Shown: positions 61,061 through 64,000 of the stretch, piece by piece
Numbering within the stretch: the first letter of the stretch is position 1
How the letters are laid out: each line of letters starts with the position of its first letter
Assembly: GCA_904420245.1 (NCBI GenBank)
Contig: CAJFUL010000078.1
Span: 1-64,000, forward strand
Reading direction: 5' to 3'
Length of the DNA stretch: 64,000 nt
DNA from: Candidatus Paralachnospira avium
GTDB taxonomy: Bacteria > Bacillota > Clostridia > Lachnospirales > Lachnospiraceae
Notes under the pieces: generated by a model
Seen by the model: the letters and a program-made list of their open reading frames with translations, nothing else
The model's database searches: none
What the model was told of the DNA's origin: nothing
Made by a program: the position numbers and the translations under genes

Positions 61061-63121
61061 TTACTCTTCTCTCTGCTCCACAAAGATGGCGGAGCTTTCC
61101 GGAGGCATATCCACCTCCAGATGACCGTTTTTCACCGGAAACGCCAAACGGCCGCTGTTATATGTGTCGTCTGCCGTCAGCATGAGCCGGATCATGGTGC
61201 CCTCCAGAGCCGTTCCCAGCTCCCAGACAGGTATGGAGAGCTTCCTGGGCTCGCTTCCGCTGTTGACTACCACCGCCAGCTTATTATCCCCGGCGAACCG
61301 CCCGTAGGCGATCAGATGACGCCCTGCCAAAAGCGGCTTCACCGAACCTGTCTTCAGCGCCTGGTTCCTGTTGTGTATGCCGATGATATACCGGTGGAAC
61401 TCCACCAGCTCCAGATCTTCCCTGCCCCAGGGGTAGCATCGGCGGTTATCCGGATCCGTCCATCCGCAGAGTCCCGCCTCGTCGCCATAGTAGATGGTGG
61501 GGGCTCCTGGCCATGTCATCTGCACCACCACCGCGATCCTCAGCACGCCCTTCCGCACATCCCGCTCAGCCGCCTCCGGTCCCAGACTGCCGGTACGCCC
61601 CACTGTCCTGTTGGTGCGGGTCAAAAACCGGGAATGGTCGTGGTTGGACAGCTCGTTCATGGCCACCTGGAGGGACTGGGTATAAAACCGGCTCATCTGA
61701 TGGAGCATGGTCCGGAAGAACAGCTCGCCGTCCCCGTAGAAGTCGTCCCGCCGCTCGTCGCTGTGCTTCTCCATGCCCGTCAAAAACCAGGTGAGAGGCT
61801 CCATGAAGGCGTCGTAATTCATCACCGTATCCCACTGGTCTCCCTGGAGCCAGGCCGCCGGATCTCCGTAGTGCTCCGCCAGGATCAGCGCATCCGGCTT
61901 CGCCTCCTTCACGCTCTTTCGGAAATCCCGCCAGAACTGATGATTGAAGGATTCGCTGTGGCCCAGGTCCGCCGCCACATCCAGACGCCACCCGTCCACA
62001 TCATAGGGCGGAGAGACCCATTTGCGGCCAATGCCCATGATATACCGGTAAAGCTCCCGGGATTCCTCATAGTTGAGCTTGGGCAGGGTCTCATACCCCC
62101 ACCAGCCGTCGTAGTGATTGTTGTAAGGCCACTGGCCTCCGTGGAATTTAAAGAAGTCATGATAGGGGCTTTCCTCGGATATATAGGCTCCGTCGGCGTA
62201 TCCCGCCTGCCCCTCATAGATCCGCTCTCTGTCCATCCATTTGTTGAAGGAACCGCAGTGATTGAACACCCCGTCCAGGATGACCCGGATCCCCTTTTCA
62301 TGGGCAGCCGCCACCAGTTCCGCGAAAAAGGCGTTGCTGGCCTCCAGGTTGACCATATCCGTTACCCTGGTCACATATTTCCTCGCATCCCGGTTCGTCA
62401 TGCCCTGAGCGGCGGTCCAGTCCGTATCGTTGATGATCCTGGCAAAATGGGGATCGATATAGTCGTAATCCTGACTGTCGTATTTATGATTGGAGGGAGA
62501 CACGAAAAGAGGGTTGAAATAAATGGCGCCTACGCCCAGACTCTTGAAATAATCCAGCTTCTGAAGGACGCCCTGCAGATCCCCTCCGTAAAAATTATTG
62601 ACGTCCAGGGCTTCCGGATACTGATACCAGTCCTCCACCCGGCGGACAGGCTTCCCATCCACATACAGGTATTCTCCGTCCTGTACGTCATTCTCCCGGT
62701 TGCCGTTGCAGAACCGATCCACAAAGATCTGATAGATCACCGCTCCCTTGGCCCAGTCCGGCGTCTTGAACCCGGGCATGATGCGAAAAGCATATTCCCA
62801 GCGGGGCCGGTCAGAATATCCTGTCTTATCGTACCAGCAGGTCTCCTCCTCCCCCTCGGCGCGGAAGCAGTAGGCCCAGGGCCGGTCTGTCAGGAGGATC
62901 TCCCTCTCATAGAACCGGAACAGGCCTTCCTCCTCCCCCGGGACCATCTTAAAGCCGTTCTGCTCCCCCTGAGGCACCAGATATACGGCGGATATCCCGT
63001 CCGCGGCCGCCCGGAAACGGATCCTGACCCGCTCTCCGGCCTCCGGCTCCGGAGGGATCCGGTAATCCGCCGTCTCATCACTGAAAAGAGCCCTTCTATC
63101 TATCTTTTTAATGTCGTGCAT
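61061..63121 (-). CDS. GH13 alpha-amylase-family glycoside hydrolase
   Basis: This 686-residue cytoplasmic enzyme (no signal peptide) has an N-terminal beta-domain like those of neopullulanases and cyclomaltodextrinases (about residues 20-115) and a GH13 barrel. It contains region I (LDGVFNHCG, 282-290), nucleophile Asp381 in GWRLDVA, acid/base Glu416 in ILAEHYGD and transition-state Asp495 in LSNHDHSRF. A C-terminal beta-sandwich follows. It likely hydrolyses imported maltodextrins. The ATG follows TTAGGAG. It is upstream of niaR in the same operon. Confidence 0.93.
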   Translation of the reverse strand: MHDIKKIDRRALFSDETADYRIPPEPEAGERVRIRFRAAADGISAVYLVPQGEQNGFKMVPGEEEGLFRFYEREILLTDRPWAYCFRAEGEEETCWYDKTGYSDRPRWEYAFRIMPGFKTPDWAKGAVIYQIFVDRFCNGNRENDVQDGEYLYVDGKPVRRVEDWYQYPEALDVNNFYGGDLQGVLQKLDYFKSLGVGAIYFNPLFVSPSNHKYDSQDYDYIDPHFARIINDTDWTAAQGMTNRDARKYVTRVTDMVNLEASNAFFAELVAAAHEKGIRVILDGVFNHCGSFNKWMDRERIYEGQAGYADGAYISEESPYHDFFKFHGGQWPYNNHYDGWWGYETLPKLNYEESRELYRYIMGIGRKWVSPPYDVDGWRLDVAADLGHSESFNHQFWRDFRKSVKEAKPDALILAEHYGDPAAWLQGDQWDTVMNYDAFMEPLTWFLTGMEKHSDERRDDFYGDGELFFRTMLHQMSRFYTQSLQVAMNELSNHDHSRFLTRTNRTVGRTGSLGPEAAERDVRKGVLRIAVVVQMTWPGAPTIYYGDEAGLCGWTDPDNRRCYPWGREDLELVEFHRYIIGIHNRNQALKTGSVKPLLAGRHLIAYGRFAGDNKLAVVVNSGSEPRKLSIPVWELGTALEGTMIRLMLTADDTYNSGRLAFPVKNGHLEVDMPPESSAIFVEQREE

Positions 63122-63204
63122 ACAAACACTCCTAACTTCTTCCTCTAACTCATTTTATACCAAAACCCATGGTTATACAAGGATAATCGCTTCTCCCGCA
63201 AAGT

Positions 63205-63232
63205 AAAAAGGACAGCTGGCGCTGTCCTTTTT
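63205..63232. terminator. Bidirectional-looking terminator between ftsH and the GH13 gene
   Basis: AAAAAGGACAGC (63205-63216) and GCTGTCCTTTTT (63221-63232) form a perfect stem with a 4-base loop and T runs in both directions. On the minus strand it lies about 190 bases after the ftsH stop and 84 bases before the GH13 start. Confidence 0.85.
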
Positions 63233-63316
63233 AGGAGAAGGTATTTCTTTTCTTATGGGGTGTAGCAAAACTATATAAAATGTATTGGGGGGTTTTTACG
63301 TTATTTATTATAGCAT
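63205..63316 (-). ncRNA. Possible small RNA or terminated leader
   Basis: On the minus strand a TG-C-TATAAT extended -10 element (about 63307-63316) lies upstream of the terminator at 63205-63232. A transcript of about 95 bases would result. It is AT-rich with C-rich stretches (CCCCCC, CACCCC) and carries no start codon with a ribosome site. It could be a small RNA or an attenuated leader for the GH13 gene. No known RNA family was recognised; this is a hypothesis. Confidence 0.3.
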
Positions 63317-63420
63317 CCCGGCCCCCTTAAGTGTGCACAAACTTTTCAGGATTCTCCATAGGTTTTTAGCACTTTTAACAGCCCTTTCCTTTTTCACGCC
63401 GAAGGACCATTATAGCTTTT

Positions 63421-64000
63421 TCACAAATCCCCGCCGTTCTCCTCCTTTTGGAACAGGGCCTCGAACTCCTCCCCGTTTATCTTTTCCTTTTCCATGAGAA
63501 GGGCCGCGCTCCTGTGGAGGACGTCCATGTTCTCCTTCAAAAGGGTCCTGGCCTTCTGGTAGCAGGAATCGATGATCCGCTTCACTTCCTCGTCGATGGT
63601 GGTGGCCACGCCCTCGCCGTAGCTCCTGGTATGGGCCAGGTCGCGTCCGATGAACACCTCATCGTCATCGCTTCCATAACAGATCATGCCAATCCGCTCC
63701 GACATCCCGTACTTGGTCACCATATCCCTGGCCGTCTCCGTGGCCTGCTTGATGTCCTGGGACGCTCCCGTGGTGATGTCGTCAAAGATCAGCTCCTCGG
63801 CGATGCGGCCTCCCAGGCTCACCACGATCTCCTGGAGCATCCGCCCCCTGGTATTGAACATCTCATCCTGCTCCGGCAGCGGCATGGTGTATCCCGCCGC
63901 CCCGATGCCGGTGGGGATGATGGACACGGTGTGCACAGGTCCCACATCGGGAAGCAGATGGAACAGGATCGCATGGCCGCTCTCATGGTAGGCCGTGATC
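63421..64000 (-). CDS. ftsH: ATP-dependent zinc metalloprotease FtsH (C-terminal part, cut by window end)
   Basis: The visible part is the last 190 or so codons; the gene continues beyond 64000. It opens in the protease domain with the zinc motif HESGH in TAYHESGHAILFHLLPD, then the conserved GYTMPLPE, the LGGRIAEELIF helix and the third zinc-ligand region TTGASQDIKQAT. The short C-terminal tail ends EEFEALFQKEENGGDL. FtsH degrades misfolded and regulatory membrane and cytosolic proteins. The AAA+ and membrane parts lie outside the window. Confidence 0.95.
   Translation of the reverse strand, partial: ITAYHESGHAILFHLLPDVGPVHTVSIIPTGIGAAGYTMPLPEQDEMFNTRGRMLQEIVVSLGGRIAEELIFDDITTGASQDIKQATETARDMVTKYGMSERIGMICYGSDDDEVFIGRDLAHTRSYGEGVATTIDEEVKRIIDSCYQKARTLLKENMDVLHRSAALLMEKEKINGEEFEALFQKEENGGDL

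Noticed and set aside
61121-63148. A 675-codon open frame on the plus strand
   Set aside because: It mirrors the GH13 gene on the opposite strand and encodes a His/Pro/Arg-rich chain typical of antisense frames.
1-64000. CRISPR arrays, tRNA/rRNA genes, insertion sequences or prophage genes
   Set aside because: No regularly spaced repeats, cloverleaf-like sequences, transposase, integrase or phage structural genes were recognised by reading.

Overview
The window looks like a chromosomal segment of a Gram-positive anaerobe of the Clostridia, most likely Lachnospiraceae. The evidence is a G+C-rich genome with strong AAGGAGG ribosome sites, many oxygen-sensitive Fe-S proteins (ferredoxin-tailed aldo/keto reductases, EFR1-type flavodoxin-ferredoxins, a PreA-like reductase), a lysyl-tRNA synthetase with a C-terminal tRNA-binding domain, a MATE gene behind a guanidine-IV-like leader, and families typical of that group. 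No rRNA, tRNA, CRISPR array, integrase or transposase was seen. Assignment to genus is not possible from the sequence alone. All calls are from reading the sequence; no database search was run.

Layout. 0.1-3.9 kb (minus): MoxR ATPase, DUF58 and transglutaminase operon. 4.0-6.2 kb (plus): riboswitch-like leader, MATE exporter and a cytidylate-kinase-like protein. 6.3-9.7 kb (minus): OmpR/HAMP-kinase two-component system flanked by small membrane proteins. 9.8-11.9 kb: a patch of decayed flavodoxin-type genes beside an intact MerR-type regulator with a textbook 19-bp-spacer operator, then an EamA exporter.

12.9-23.8 kb (minus) is the most distinctive region. It holds a LacI regulator, two sugar-isomerase-like TIM-barrel proteins, a complete branched-chain-amino-acid-type ABC importer (LivKHMGF), a Gfo/Idh/MocA oxidoreductase, a PreA-like flavin/Fe-S reductase and a DapA/NanA-type aldolase. 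It reads as one dedicated uptake and catabolic pathway of unknown substrate, with several LacI-type palindromes. 24-30 kb is accessory: two LysR regulators, two aldo/keto reductases, an EFR1 protein, a lipoprotein and more gene remnants.

30.5-51.8 kb (minus) is mostly housekeeping: lysS-greA; dusB, a DUF6145-like gene, birA, a small membrane protein, argF, an SPFH protein and NfeD; an SH3/3D-domain cell-wall protein with a WalR-like box; a SpoU methyltransferase, apt and recJ; serC-serA-DUF1015; leuB-ilvD-ilvB. 52-57 kb (plus) is an exported NEW3-domain protein with an ABC-2 transporter and a two-component system whose kinase is broken by an internal deletion. 57-64 kb carries pncB, plsC, a ferredoxin-tailed aldo/keto reductase (plus), and niaR, a GH13 amylase and the 3' part of ftsH (minus).

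The catabolic cluster, the guanidine-IV-like leader, the MerR and TGACAC operators, the WalR-like box and the recurrent gene fusions by deletion are the points most worth follow-up.
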